Source of the DNA: Bettongia penicillata ogilbyi
Taxonomy: Eukaryota > Chordata > Mammalia > Diprotodontia > Potoroidae
Direction of reading: 5' to 3'
DNA: 64,000 nt
NCBI GenBank assembly: GCA_023548195.1
Contig: JAJHZJ010000336.1
Location: 2,274,704-2,338,703 of the forward strand
Shown: one piece after another, positions 22,626 to 33,845 of the stretch
Layout of the letters: each line of letters begins with the position of its first letter
How positions within the stretch are numbered: position 1 is the first letter of the stretch
Program-made: the position numbers and the translations under genes
Notes under the pieces: model-generated
The model's database searches: none
Told to the model about the DNA's origin: nothing
Seen by the model: the letters and a program-made list of their open reading frames with translations, nothing else

Positions 22626-23040
22626 AGATTAATCAATATAATTATACAGCTATCACCTTTCCTTCATTACTCTTTTTGTTTATACTTTTGTCATCATTGT
22701 GCCTACTGCTAACACTTACTTCCCTGTGTTGGTCATACAAATCTTCCCATATTGGCCTTTTATTTTGAATCAAGGAACACACACGCATGAATATGGCTAC
22801 ATCTTTGTCCAGGTCTCAGACAGGCTTGTGACATGTATCCACATCACAGTCTCCACAGGACCCAAGGAAAGTACAGGCCACCACATCCTCAGAAAGGACC
22901 TGAAAGAAGTGTAAAGAAACAGGGCCAAGAGGAGGGTAAGTTTTTATGGGACTCAGGGATGAGAGGAGAGTAAAATAGAAAGGTAACAAAGAAAGATTAA
23001 GATAGAATGCACCAGAGTGTGGTGTAGCAGATAGAGCTAA
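22626..23040. other. Intergenic, no gene recognised
   Basis: No clear repeat or coding similarity. Confidence 0.35.
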
Positions 23041-23044
23041 GTCA

Positions 23045-23390
23045 TTCACAGTTGATCATAGTACAATATTGCTGTTACTGTGTACAACAATCTCCTGGTT
23101 CTGTTCACTTCACTTTGCATCAGTTCATATAAGTCTTCTCAGTTTTATTTTCTGAAATCATCCTGCTTATCATTTCTTACAGCACAATACTAGTCCATTG
23201 CATTCATATACCACAACTTGGTCAGTTATTCCTCAATTGATGGGCATCCCCTCAATTTCCAATTCTTTGCCACCACAAAAACAGCTGCTAGAAATATTTT
23301 TGCACAGAAATTTCCCTTTTCTTTTCCTTTGATCTCTTTGACATATAGACTTGGTAGTGGTATTGCTGGGTCAAAGGGTATGCACAGACA
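23045..23390 (-). mobile_element. L1 ORF2 C-terminal fragment
   Basis: Inverse of the L1 segment at 2960-3230: 'tcctcaattgatgggcatcc', 'aattctttgccaccacaaaa', 'attgctgggtcaaagggtat'. No intact frame. Confidence 0.85.
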
Positions 23391-23399
23391 AATGAAATA

Positions 23400-23600
23400 T
23401 TTGTAAAAATACTTTGCAAACCTTAAAGCACTATAGAAATGTAGCTTTTATTACCCTACCACTAATTCTTTGTGTGAACTTTGAATGAGTCATTTCTCCC
23501 TGGACCTTAGTTTTCCAATGTGTAAAATGAGAGGCTTAGATTAGATGATTCTGAGGGCTCTTCAAGCTCTGACATTATAACTCGGAGTCAAGGGAAAGGC
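23400..23600 (+). repeat. MIR/SINE 3' region
   Basis: 'cttagttttccaatgtgtaa' and 'gattctgagggctcttcaag' match SINE bodies elsewhere in the window. Confidence 0.6.
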
Positions 23601-23844
23601 TTGTAAAGTAAGTGGAAATTCTCAATACGAGGGATGCAAGAAAGAGTCTAGGAAGTACCACCCTTGGCAGGAAGACTGTTTAGAGCCTAGACAAAATATT
23701 CCTAAGATTTTGAGCTAGAGGGGACCGTGAAGATCTCATCCAACGCCTATGTTTTGTGACTGGAGGAATAGGTCTAGAGAGCTAATGTGTTCTCCCCCCC
23801 CACCCCCCAAATGATTGTCTGCATTTCACCAGGGCCTATCTGCT

Positions 23845-24013
23845 GTATTATTGTTACTCATTTCAGTCATGTCTGAATCTTCATGATCCCATTTGGAGTT
23901 TTTTGGCAAAGATGTTGGAGTGATTTGCCATGTCCTTCTCCAACTCATTTTACAGATGAGGAAACTGAAGCAAATAGGGTTAAGTGACTTGCCCAGGGTC
24001 ACATAGCTAGTAA
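23845..24013 (-). repeat. MAR1-like SINE, left half (split)
   Basis: Runs from 'ctcatttcagtcatgtctga' to 'gtcacatagctagtaag', where the element at 24014 begins. The missing half resumes at 27502, giving one SINE split by a 3.5-kb insertion. Confidence 0.85.
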
Positions 24014-27000
24014 GTTTTTTAAAATTTATTTAGTATTTTATTTTTCCCAATTACATGTAAAAATAATTTTAACATTCGTTTTTAAAACTTGGAGTTCCAA
24101 ATTCTCTCCATTCCTCTCTCTCTACCCCATCCCCTCTATTGAAAAGACAAGCAATTCAATATAGGTTATACATCTGTAGTCCTGCAAAACATTTCCATAT
24201 TAGTCGTGTTGTAAAAGAAAACATAGACCAAAAAAAACCTTAAGAAAAATAAAGAAAGCAAAAAAAGCATGCTTCAATCTGTATTCAGACACTATCAGTT
24301 CTTTCCCCAGGGATAGATAACATTTTTCATCTTAAGTCCTTTGGAGTTGTCTTGATTCTTTGTATTGTTGAGAATCGCTAAGTCACTCCCAACTAGTCAC
24401 CTTGCAATACTGCTGTTTCTTCGTTCACAATACATTTCACTTTGAATCAGCTCCTGTAAGTCTTTTCAGGTTTTTCTAAGAGCATCCTGCTCACCATTTC
24501 TTATACCACAATAGTATTTCATCATAAATACATACCACAACTTATTCAGATATTTCCCCATCAGTGGGCACACTCTCAATTTGCAATTCTTTGCCACCAG
24601 AAAAGAGATGCCATAAATATTGTTGTACATGTAGATCCTTTTCCTTTTTGTTTTTTTTTATCTCTTTTTGTATACAGATGTAGTAGTGGTATTTCTAGGT
24701 CAAAGGGGATGCATGACTTTATTACCCTTTGGACATAGTTCCAAAACGTTTTACAGAATGGTTGAATCAATTCACAGTTCCACCAACAGTGCATTAATGT
24801 CTCGTTTTCCTCACATCCTCTCCAATATTGGTCATTTTCCTTTTCTGTCCTATTAGCCAATCTAATAGGTATAAGGTAGTACCTCAGAATTTTTTTAATT
24901 TGTATTTCTCTAACCAGTAACAATTTAGAGCATTTTTTCACAAGGATATATAGCTTTGATTACTTAATCTGAAAACTGTTCACATCTTTTTTCATATCCC
25001 ATTTATTAATTGGTAAATGACTCTTATTTTTATAAATTTGGCTCAATTCTCATTTAAGAAATAGAGGTCTTTATTAGAGAAACTTGCTTCAAAATTTTTT
25101 CCCACAGTCATGGTTGCTAAATGTATTTCTTTCCATCCTATTTCTTGCCCCCCATTTATGCTGTCCTCTCTCTCCTTTTACTTTACCCCTCCTCAAAAGT
25201 GTTTTGCTTCTAACTACTACCTCTCCCATTCTCCCCTCCCTTTTATCACTCTCCCTTTTCTTATTCCCTTCCCCTTCTACTTTCCTATAGGGTGAGATAG
25301 ATTTTTATACCCAATTGAGTGTGCATGTTATTCCTTCTTTGAGCCAGTTTAATAAAGTTTCACTCACTCTCCCCACCTCTACCTACCCCGTTTTCCTCTT
25401 CACTGTAAAAGCTTTTTCTTGCCTGTTTTATGTGAGATAATTTACCCCATTCTACCTCTCACTTTCCCTTTCTCAGATTGCTCCCAGAGCAGTCCTCTCT
25501 CTTATCCCTTAAATTTTATTTTTTAGCTATCATCCCTTCATAGTCAATTCATAGTCGATATATACTCCTTCTAACTGCCCTAATAATGTAAATAGTTTAA
25601 CCTTATTAAGTCCCTTATGATTTTCCTTTCCTATTTATCTTTTTGTGCTTCTCTTGAGTCTTGTAGTTGAAAGTCAAATTTTCTATTCAGCTCTGGTCTT
25701 TTCATCAAGAATACCTGAAAATCTTCTATTACATTGAATGGACCTTTCTCCCCCTCAATAGATGATCCTAGTTTGTAATCCTAACTCCTTTGACCTCTAG
25801 AATATCAAATCCCAAGACCCCTAAACTTCCAATGTAGAAGCCACTAAATTTTGCATTATCCCAACTGTGCCTCCATGATACTTGAATTGTATCTTTCTGG
25901 CTGCTTGCAGAATTTTCTCCTTGACCTGGGAGCTTTAGAATTTGGCTATGATATGCCTGGGCATTTTCTTTTGGGGACCTCTTTCAGGAAATGACTGGTG
26001 AATTCTTTCAATTTCTATTTTTACATTCTGATTATAGAATACCAGGGCAGTTTTCTGAAATAATTTCTTGAAAGATGTTGTCTAGGGTCTTTTTTTTATC
26101 ATGGCTTTCATGTAATCCAATAATTTTAAATTATCTCTCCTGGATCTATTTTGCAGGTGAGAAAATTTTTTTCCAATGACGTATTTCACATTGTCTTCTA
26201 TTTTTTATTTCTTTGGTTTCATTTTATTATTTCTTGATTTCTCATGTAGTTATTAGCTTCCATTTGCTCAATTCTAATTTTAAGGAGTTATTTTCTTCAG
26301 TGAGTTTTTGTACTTCCTCTTCCATGTGGTTGATTCTACTTTTTAAGAAGTTTTTTTCTTCAGTGAATTTTTGTGCCTCTTTTTCTATTTAGCCATTTTG
26401 CTTTTCAGGGTATTCTTCTCCTCGCTGGATATTTGTATCTCTTACCATTTGGTCTAATCCTTTTTTAAAAGTGTTGTTTTCTTCAGTATTTTTTGTGCCT
26501 CCTTTACCAAGCTGTAGACTCATTTTTCATTATTTTCTTGCATCACTCTAATTTCTCTTCCCAATTTTTCCTCTGCCTCTATTACTCGATTTTCAAAATC
26601 TTTTTGAGCTCTTCCATGGCCTGAGACCAATTCATATTTTTCTTGGAGGCATTGGATGTTAGAGCCTTAATTATTTTATCTTCTGAGTGTGTGTTTTGAT
26701 CTTTCTTGTAACCATAGTAACTTTCTATGGTCAGAATTTTTTCTGTTTGCTCAATTTGTCAATCTATTTCTTGACTTTTAACTCTTTGTTAAAGTGGGTC
26801 TCTGCTTTCAGGGTGGAGGGTGCATTGTTCCTAAGCTTCAGGGGTTTTATGCAGCTGTTTTCAGAGATTCTTCTAGGGACCTGTAAGTTTTTAGTTCTTC
26901 CAAGGTGATATGATCTAAGAAGAGGTGTTTACTTCTCTCCTAGTCTGTGCTCTGGTCTGTGAACAACCATAAGCACTTCTTTTCTGCTGTGGAACTGTGA

Positions 27001-27496
27001 CAATGGTCCCTGCTCCACTATGGCTGCAAGTTTTGGTGTGCTAATGCTCCTCCCCACCCTGGAACTGCCACCCAGGACTGTGACTCGGATTCCAGTATGA
27101 GCAAAGCAACAGAGTCCTGACTCAGTGCTAGCAAAAAGACCCATGTAACCTCCTTCTGACCAGTTTGTCAGACCCCCTTACCTTTTGTGGACTAAGAGCT
27201 CTGGGAGCAGTAGCTGTTGATTCAGTGGCTCCCAAGGTCCCCTACTACTGGAATTGGGTCTGTACTGGCCTGGCCTGCAATAGACTATGCTCCACTTTCA
27301 CCCAGATGTGACAGACCTTTCCTGCTGACCTTCTAACTTGACTTTGACTGGGAAATTATTTCACCCCATCCTTTTGTGGATTCTGCCAATCTAGGAATTA
27401 TTTTGTGGTATTATGTAAAGGAGTTTGAGGAGTTTGAGGGAGAACACAGTAAAGCCTCTCCTTTTTCTGCATCATCTTGGCTCTCACCTCCCCAAA
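24014..27496 (-). mobile_element. Old L1/HAL1-like element: 5' UTR, ORF1, spacer, ORF2 C-terminus, 3' UTR
   Basis: On the minus strand: 5' end near 27496 ('gagagccaagatgatgcag', cf. the L1 5' terminus), a degenerate ORF1 from about 26660 to 25650, and a purine-rich spacer. About 25110-24420 matches the C-terminal ORF2 (MKKCSKLLLVREIQIK and the cysteine-rich WRGCEENETLMHCWWNCEL block), and 24400-24014 is an L1 3' UTR with an A-rich end. The endonuclease and reverse-transcriptase parts of ORF2 are absent. Flanks are two halves of one SINE, and a diverged 11-12 base duplication ('atagctagtaa' / 'acagttagtaa') marks the ends, so it reads as one insertion. Confidence 0.75.
24576..25110 (-). pseudogene. 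L1 ORF2 C-terminal remnant inside the old element
   Basis: A frame at 24576-24941 keeps a clear match to the L1 ORF2 C-terminus, including the WRGC...HCWW...C pattern of the zinc-knuckle-like region and 'IPLLHLYTK' (family IPLLGIYPK). Upstream codons (about 25110-24945) still resemble ORF2 but carry stops. Nothing resembling the reverse-transcriptase core lies between this and ORF1. Confidence 0.8.
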
Positions 27497-27501
27497 GAGG
27501 A

Positions 27502-27600
27502 ACAGTTAGTAAATTCTGAGACTGCATTTGAATTCAGATCTTACTCCAGGTCCATTATTCTATCCACTGTTCCATTCATCTGCTGCACATATCTCCCAAA
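27502..27600 (-). repeat. MAR1-like SINE, right half (split)
   Basis: 'actgcatttgaattcagatc', 'ctccaggtccattattctat', 'ccactgttccattcatctgc' continue the SINE interrupted at 24013. Confidence 0.75.
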
Positions 27601-27737
27601 AAAGCCAACTTTGGGCTTCAAAATAGATAACAGCAAACCTGAAATTTTAAATCTAGGTTCTATGACTCTACAGTCATTGTTCATGTCATTATTTCATGAA
27701 TTGCACTAGATTCTCAATCAGTCCTTTAGAAGTAGGT

Positions 27738-27862
27738 AGGATAGGGGCAACTAGGTGGCACTGACCCTAGAGTTAGGCAAACCTAAGTTCAAATTTGGCC
27801 TCAGACACTTATTAGTTGTGTGACCTTGGGCAAGTCACTTAACTTTGCCTCCAAAAAAGAGG
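27738..27862 (+). repeat. tRNA-derived SINE, 5' part
   Basis: tRNA-like head 'ggggcaactaggtggcactg', then 'aaatttggcctcagacactt', 'gtgaccttgggcaagtcact'. Confidence 0.9.
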
Positions 27863-27869
27863 TGGGGCA

Positions 27870-29320
27870 AGGATTAGTTATCCTCATTTCACAAATAGGG
27901 AAACTGAGACCCAGGGAGGACATTGAGACAAATTGGGGTTAAAGGAGGTCTTCTACCCTTTGAAAACTTTCAGAACAGAATTTTGAGAATTTTCCTCTCA
28001 GTCATCACCTCTTTCCACCTCCAAGCTTCATGAAAGTATTATATAGACTTGGGAAGGTAGGAAACATCGAAGTCCTGTACAAAGAAACATGGAGCTGAAC
28101 AAGGCAGAAAAGCAAGCTAGGAGACATACTTTTGATATAAAAGGCAGTTTGGGACGACTGGTAGAAACAGGTTGGATCCACTGGACCCCCAGCTGTAATT
28201 GGCATTCTGTTGGGCCCTGGAGGGAATGGGGGTATCCTCTCCCAAACCGATAAAGTCTGATGAGTTTGCATAGGATTCTCTTCTAGACCTTTTCTAGGCA
28301 AAGAATCTGAATCTGGGGACTGGTGCTGATTCACACTAGCTGGGGGAAGACCCCTGGGGATTTGGGCACTGCTATTCAGACTTCCCTGCTGCTGGGAAAG
28401 GGGTTGGATACAGTGACTGCTGGTTTTGCTCTGATCAAATGAATTAGTTGGGTTTTTTTTGTTTCGGTTTTTTTAGCTTTCCTGGACTGCTTCTAGGGTA
28501 GTGGGGAGGATACTGGGGTCATTACAACTTCCCTGGAGGCAGCCGGATGGACTAGATTGCCTGTAACGATAACAGCTCACATCTATATAGCACTTTATGT
28601 CTTAAAACTGCTTCCTTCATAATAACCCTATGCAGTGCAGTAACACCAGAATGTATATCTGAGGAAACCAAGGCTTTATGAAGTTAAATACTCAGTGATA
28701 TCACTGGGATGCTAACCCAGAGTTCTTTTCCATTCTACCTTGCTAGCTAACTTCCCAACCCCTCTGAGAACAGGGAGGTGCCTAGCCAGAGCCTGGGGGA
28801 GGCAGGAATGAAGTCACAGTCATGGTGACTTCCAAGTGAATCTATTTATAGCCAGAGGTAGTGCTGCAGCACCTGTTACTGTAGCAACCCACAGCTGGGG
28901 ATGGATGCAGCCAGGCATGTTCAGAATCTAAGGATGTGAGCTCGGATGTGTGATTGTGTGTGTGTGTGTATGTATGTGTGTATGTGTCCTTGATCTGGAG
29001 GTGCGAATAGCCTCTTAGGGAAGCCTGCCCCACTGCATATCCTTCACATCATCAGAAGAGGGAGCTGTCAGCATGCTATGGAGTCGTTTTTTTTAAAAAC
29101 TTTTTCATTTGAAAATGTGTTTAATAGAAATATATATGTAGAGCCTATATCAGATTGTATGCCATCTTGAGAGGGAGAAGTGAAGAAAGGGAAGAAAATT
29201 TAAAATTTATAGAAGTGAATATCAAAAACTAAAACTAAATAAGTTAGCTAATTAAAAACAAATAATTTTTTTCAAATTTTATTTTATTTTTGATTTATGA
29301 AATAACAGGCATTTCTACAG
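27870..29320. other. Intergenic; MIR at 28570-28770 and (TG)n at 28954-28990
   Basis: 28570-28770 is an inverted MIR ('gcactttatgtcttaaaact', 'gataacagctcacatctata'). The remainder has no recognised gene. A TG-rich tract lies at 28950-28990. 29090-29320 is AT-rich and may be an L1-tail relic. Confidence 0.45.
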
Positions 29321-29334
29321 TATAGTAGAATTTT
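29321..29334. repeat. Target-site duplication, left copy
   Basis: 'tatagtagaatttt' recurs exactly at 32238-32251 around the HAL1 on the minus strand. Confidence 0.85.
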
Positions 29335-32237
29335 CTTTTTAAATATTTATTTATTTATTTAACTTTTTACATTCGTTTTCACAAAATTTTGGGTTCCAAA
29401 TTTTCTCCCCTTTTATCTCCTCCCCCGACCCCAATACACCAGGCAATCTAATTTTCCCTATCTCCAATCTGCCTTCTCTTCTGTCATCCCTCCCTTCTCT
29501 TGCCCCCATCTTTTCTTTTCTCCTGTAGGGCCAGATGACTTTCTATTCCTCATTAACTGTATGTCTTCTTTCCTAGTAGCAACAACAATACTAGACAGTT
29601 GTTCCTAAAACTTTGAGTTCCAAATTCTCCCCATCCCTCCCTCCCCACCCATTCCCTTTGGGAAGGCAGGCAATTCAATATAGGCCATATCTGTGTAGTT
29701 TTTCAAATGACTTCCCTGATAGTCGTGTTGTGTAAGATAACTGAATTACCCTCCATCCTACCCTGCCCCTCATTGTTTCTCTTCTGTCTTTTGATCCTGT
29801 CCCTCCCCAAGTGTTGACTTCAAATTGCTCCCTCCTCCCTTTGCCCTCCCTTCCATCATCCCCCCCCTTGCTTATCTCCTTCTCCCCTACTTTCCTATAC
29901 TGTAAGATAGGTTTTCATACCAAAATGAGTGTGCATTTTATTCCTTCCTTTAGTCAAATGTGATGAGGGTAAACTTCTTGTTTTTTTTTTTTCTCAGCTC
30001 TCCTCTTTTTCCCTCCACTAAAAAGTCTCCTACTTGCCTCTTAAATGACATATAATTACCCCATTCCATTTCACCCTCTTTCCTCCCACTACATTTCTCT
30101 CTCACCATTTACCTTAATTTCTTTTAAGATATGGTCCCATCCTATTCAATTCACTCTGTGCTCTCTGTCTCTGTATGGGTGTGCATGTGTGTATGTATGT
30201 GTGCATGCATGCGTGTACATGTGTGTGTGTGGTCCCACCAACTACCCAGATACTGAAAAGTTTTAAGAGTTACAAATATTGTCTTTCCATGTAGGAATGT
30301 AAACAGTTCACTTCTGGTGAGTCCCTTAAGACTTCTCTTTGCTGTTTACTTTTTCATGCTTCTTTTCATTCTTGTGTTTGAAAGTCAAATTTTCTTTTCA
30401 GCTCTGGTCTTTTCATCAAGAATGTTTGAAAGTCCTCTGTTTCGTTGAAAGACCATATTTTCCCCTGAAGTATTATACTCAGTTTTACTGGGTAGGTGAT
30501 TCTTGGTTTGAGTCCTAGTTCCTTTGACTTCTGGAATATCCTATTCCACGCCCTTCGATCCCTTAATGTAGAAGCTGCTAGATCTTGAGTTATCCTGATT
30601 TTATTTCCACAATACTGGAATTGTTTCTTTCTAGCTGCTTGTAAGATTTTCTCCTTGAGCTGGGAGTTCTGGAATTTGGCCACAATGTTCCTAGGAGTTT
30701 CTCTTTTTGGATCTCTTTCAGGTGGTGATCAATGGATTCTTTCAGTACTTATTTTGCCCTCTGGTTGTAGAATGTCAGGGCAGTTTTCCTTGATAATTTC
30801 ATGGAAGATGATATCTAGGCTCTTTTTTTGATCATAACTTTCAGGTAGTCCCATAATTTTTAAATTGTCTCTCCTGGATCTATTTTCCAGGTCAGTTGTT
30901 TTTCCCATGAGATATTTCACATTCTCTTCCATTTTTTCATTCTTTTGGTTTTGTTTGGTGATTTCTTGGTTTCTTGTAAAGTCATTAGACTCCATCTGTT
31001 CCATTCTAATTTTGAGAGAACTATTATCTTCAGTGAGCTTTTGACCCTCTTTTTCCATTTGGCTAATTCTGCTTTTGAAAGCATTCTTCTCCTCATTGGC
31101 TTTTTGAACCTCTTTTGCCAATTGAGTGAGCCTATTTTTCAAGGTGTTATTTTCTTCAGCATTTTTTTGGGTCTCCTTTACCAAGGTATTGACCCTTTTT
31201 TCATACTTTTCTTGCATCTCTCTCATTTCTCTTCCCAGTTTTTCCTCCACCTGTCTAACTTGCTTTTCAAAATTCTTTTTGAGCTCTTCCAAGGCTTGAG
31301 CCCACCCGACATCCCCCTGGGATATCTGGGGTACCGAGGCCCCACCCTCCACATCTTTCCCTGATGGCAAGAATATGTCCCTGTCATCAGATCCGAAAGT
31401 CGGGATCATTTGCATCTATTCGAAAAAACTCTCTATAGTCTTATTTTTCTTCCCTTTTCTAGGCATTTTCCCAGCCAGTTACTTGTCTTCTGAGATTCCT
31501 GTCCACCCCTGCTTAGATCCTCCCAGCTAATGCTTGGGGTCTGAAATGGGCTTTCCACCGGCAGGCGCGGCTGCTATTCAATGTGAGCTTTAGTTCTGGT
31601 GCTTGGGTGGGGGCAGGGCCGCCTCCCAGGTTCAGTCCCCTCAGGGGCTTTATGCAGAGACCTTCAGAAATGGAGCGGGTGGGGCAAGGCTGTCTCCCAG
31701 GCTCAGCTCCTTCAGGTGGTTTATGCAGAGACTTTCAGTAATGAAGATCCTGCCTGCTGCTGGGGGAGTCCTGGGCCGCCACCGCCACTGCCTCTGCCAC
31801 CACCTCTGCCACTGTCCCTGCTTCCTGCCCCTGCCTCTGCCTCCGCCGCTTCCTCCCGAGGGGGCCCGAGTCACGGAGACACCCCGCTCCCCTCTCGGCC
31901 AGACCAGATGTCTCTCTCACTGACCTGTAGCGTCTGTGGGCGGAGGGACCTTCTCAGCTGCCGGAGGTTCCGTCCCTGAAGCCTGCTCAGATCTGCTCCT
32001 CTGGGGCCACCCAGCCAGGGCAGCGCTGGGGTGGACTCCGCTTTCCGGGGCGTGACGGACCCTGGGGACGGCTCTTCAGGGCTCTCTGGAACGGAAATCT
32101 CTTCCTCTATGTTTCTGCACACCCTGCAGTGATCCAGAACTTCTGGGGAGCTCTTCTTACATTAAATCTATGGGCTGTGGGTTCAGAGCTCGCATACGTG
32201 CGTCTTTCTACTCCCCCATCTTGACTCCACCACCCCA
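29335..32237 (-). mobile_element. Full-length HAL1, disabled ORF1
   Basis: Minus-strand element of about 2.9 kb with the same layout as 42987-45980: 5' UTR 31467-32237 (two tandem units at 31591-31672 and 31673-31743), ORF1 30366-31466, a purine-rich 3' region with two 'aatttggaac' type modules (inverted at about 29385-29440 and 29605-29660), and an A/T-rich tail near 29335-29370. Flanked by a perfect 14-base duplication. There is no ORF2. Confidence 0.9.
30366..31466 (-). pseudogene. HAL1 ORF1 pseudogene with two nonsense codons
   Basis: Aligned with the intact copy at 43803-44909 the frame is continuous, but codon 17 is TAG (31416-31418) and a CGA arginine codon is TGA at 30729-30731, a C-to-T change at a CpG. 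The rest keeps the coiled coil, the 'NLKIMGLPES' start of the RNA-recognition domain, and the C-terminal domain to 'KFDFQTQE'. It is a recent copy inactivated by point mutation. Confidence 0.92.
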
Positions 32238-32251
32238 TATAGTAGAATTTT
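32238..32251. repeat. Target-site duplication, right copy
   Basis: Exact copy of 29321-29334. Confidence 0.85.
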
Positions 32252-32860
32252 TAAAGGATTATTGCATATGAAACTGCAATCAATTATGTATAACTTGCTA
32301 TTCCTTTTAAATATATAATAAACTTATCGTGTAAATTTTTTCCCTTTTTTCCTTCCTTCTCCCTAACCTCCCTCCTAGAGATGGTCTTGTTCTCTATTGA
32401 CAGAGGGAAAACTCACATATTTGCATCTCCTCAGGACTAAGTCTTTTTCACACTCCTTCATTCTCTTGTCTCCCAAACTTTCTTCACTCTTTTTGGCCTT
32501 TCATTCTCTCTTTTCCTCTCCATCCCTCTTTTTCCTTCTCTCCCACCTTCTTCCTTTCAGCTTCTCCTTGTTCTCTCCCTCCCCTTCCCTTTCCTCTTCA
32601 CTCTTTTTGTCTCACTGAACTGGGATGGTGACAATGGGTAGAAATAAAGATAAAGAGATAGACTGGTAAACATGGTACTTTAAGGATTGCAAAGAATTTA
32701 ACATATGTTTTATTCATTGATTAAAAGATATTTTAGCAGTAGGGCTTTTTAACTCTTGGAAAGGAATTGGATGTTCCAAGATAATAGCTGAGAATGGTGG
32801 TACCACTGACAGCCATGCAGTGTAAGTATTTTCAGGATAGGGTGACTTTTTCACTTTCCT
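32252..32860. other. Intergenic, no gene recognised
   Basis: AT-rich then pyrimidine-rich (32440-32620). Frames look like low-complexity artefacts. Confidence 0.4.
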
Positions 32861-32864
32861 TTTA

Positions 32865-33045
32865 AAAAAAAATATTTTATTTTTTCCAATTACAGGTAAA
32901 GACAAGTTTTAACATTAATTTTTAAATAAAATTTTGGGTTTCAAACTTTTTCCTTCCTTTCCCTCCCTCTCCTTAAGATGGCAAGCATTTTGATATGGGT
33001 CATAAATGTGCAATCACGTAAAACATATTTCCATATTAGTCATGG
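32865..33045 (-). mobile_element. L1 3' UTR fragment
   Basis: Inverse of the L1 3' end: 'attttttccaattacaggta', 'aaattttgggtttcaaactt', 'catatttccatattagtcat'. Confidence 0.75.
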
Positions 33046-33833
33046 GCTTTCACTTTCTCTCTCTACTGCTTGTGTATTACATAGGGTCTTGCAAATAGGA
33101 TGCGTTTAATAAATGATGGCTAGTTTGAATTGTAACAATAGCTAAGTGGAGGTGGAGATAAGTAAACAGGTCTGAGAATGAGAGATGAGTTTATTTTGGG
33201 ATTCAACAATTCAATTTAAGAATCATATTAAAAAATTCAACCTTATGTTATTTTGGGGCTGCATTTCTCTTCCTCTTCTTCCTCCTGCTTTAATTGAAAA
33301 GGAGAGAAAAACAAAACCATTATAAACATGTAACAAAGAATTTATTAAATTCTGTGAAAAGGAAGAAAAAGTCCTGAGTTCAAGAGGGATACTCTGTTTG
33401 TACTCTGCTTGGAGATGAGGAACGTATGAAAGGATTTGTTTCTTGCCCAAGTACCTGCATCCAGAACTATGAGAACTGATAACCAGAGATGCTACTGACA
33501 TTGTGGATATGGTATTATGGATGAAATGCAGTTGGGTGAGACAATCCTATGCATAAACTATTCCTTGTCCCACACCCCATCCCCCTACACATATACACCA
33601 AGGGGAAGATATCAGTGAACTTCCTTCTCCATTATCTCAAGCAAGAAGCTCTTCCTGTTGCCTGTGGTTAAACAAATCTCTGACCATCAGACTTTCACTG
33701 TGCTGACCAGCTCCTTAAAGCCATTTAATGTTTTGTTCACTCTCCCCTTTTTTGTTCTAATTCATCTTTCTTGATGCATGAAAATTATTTTTAGCACCCT
33801 AGTCTTGGTTATGTAGTTATTTGGGAAGCACTG
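33046..33833. other. Intergenic, no gene recognised
   Basis: No recognised repeat beyond a short 'gtttaataaatgatggct' tail phrase near 33106. Confidence 0.35.
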
Positions 33834-33845
33834 AAGATTGGGGGA
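33834..33845. repeat. Target-site duplication, left copy
   Basis: 'aagattggggga' recurs at 36609-36620 at the end of the L1 A-rich tail. Confidence 0.65.

Noticed and set aside
30945..31364. 139-codon plus-strand frame, with a similar one at 43938-44330 on the minus strand
   Set aside because: Both are the antisense of HAL1 ORF1; the repeated antisense frame results from the coiled-coil codon pattern, not a second gene.
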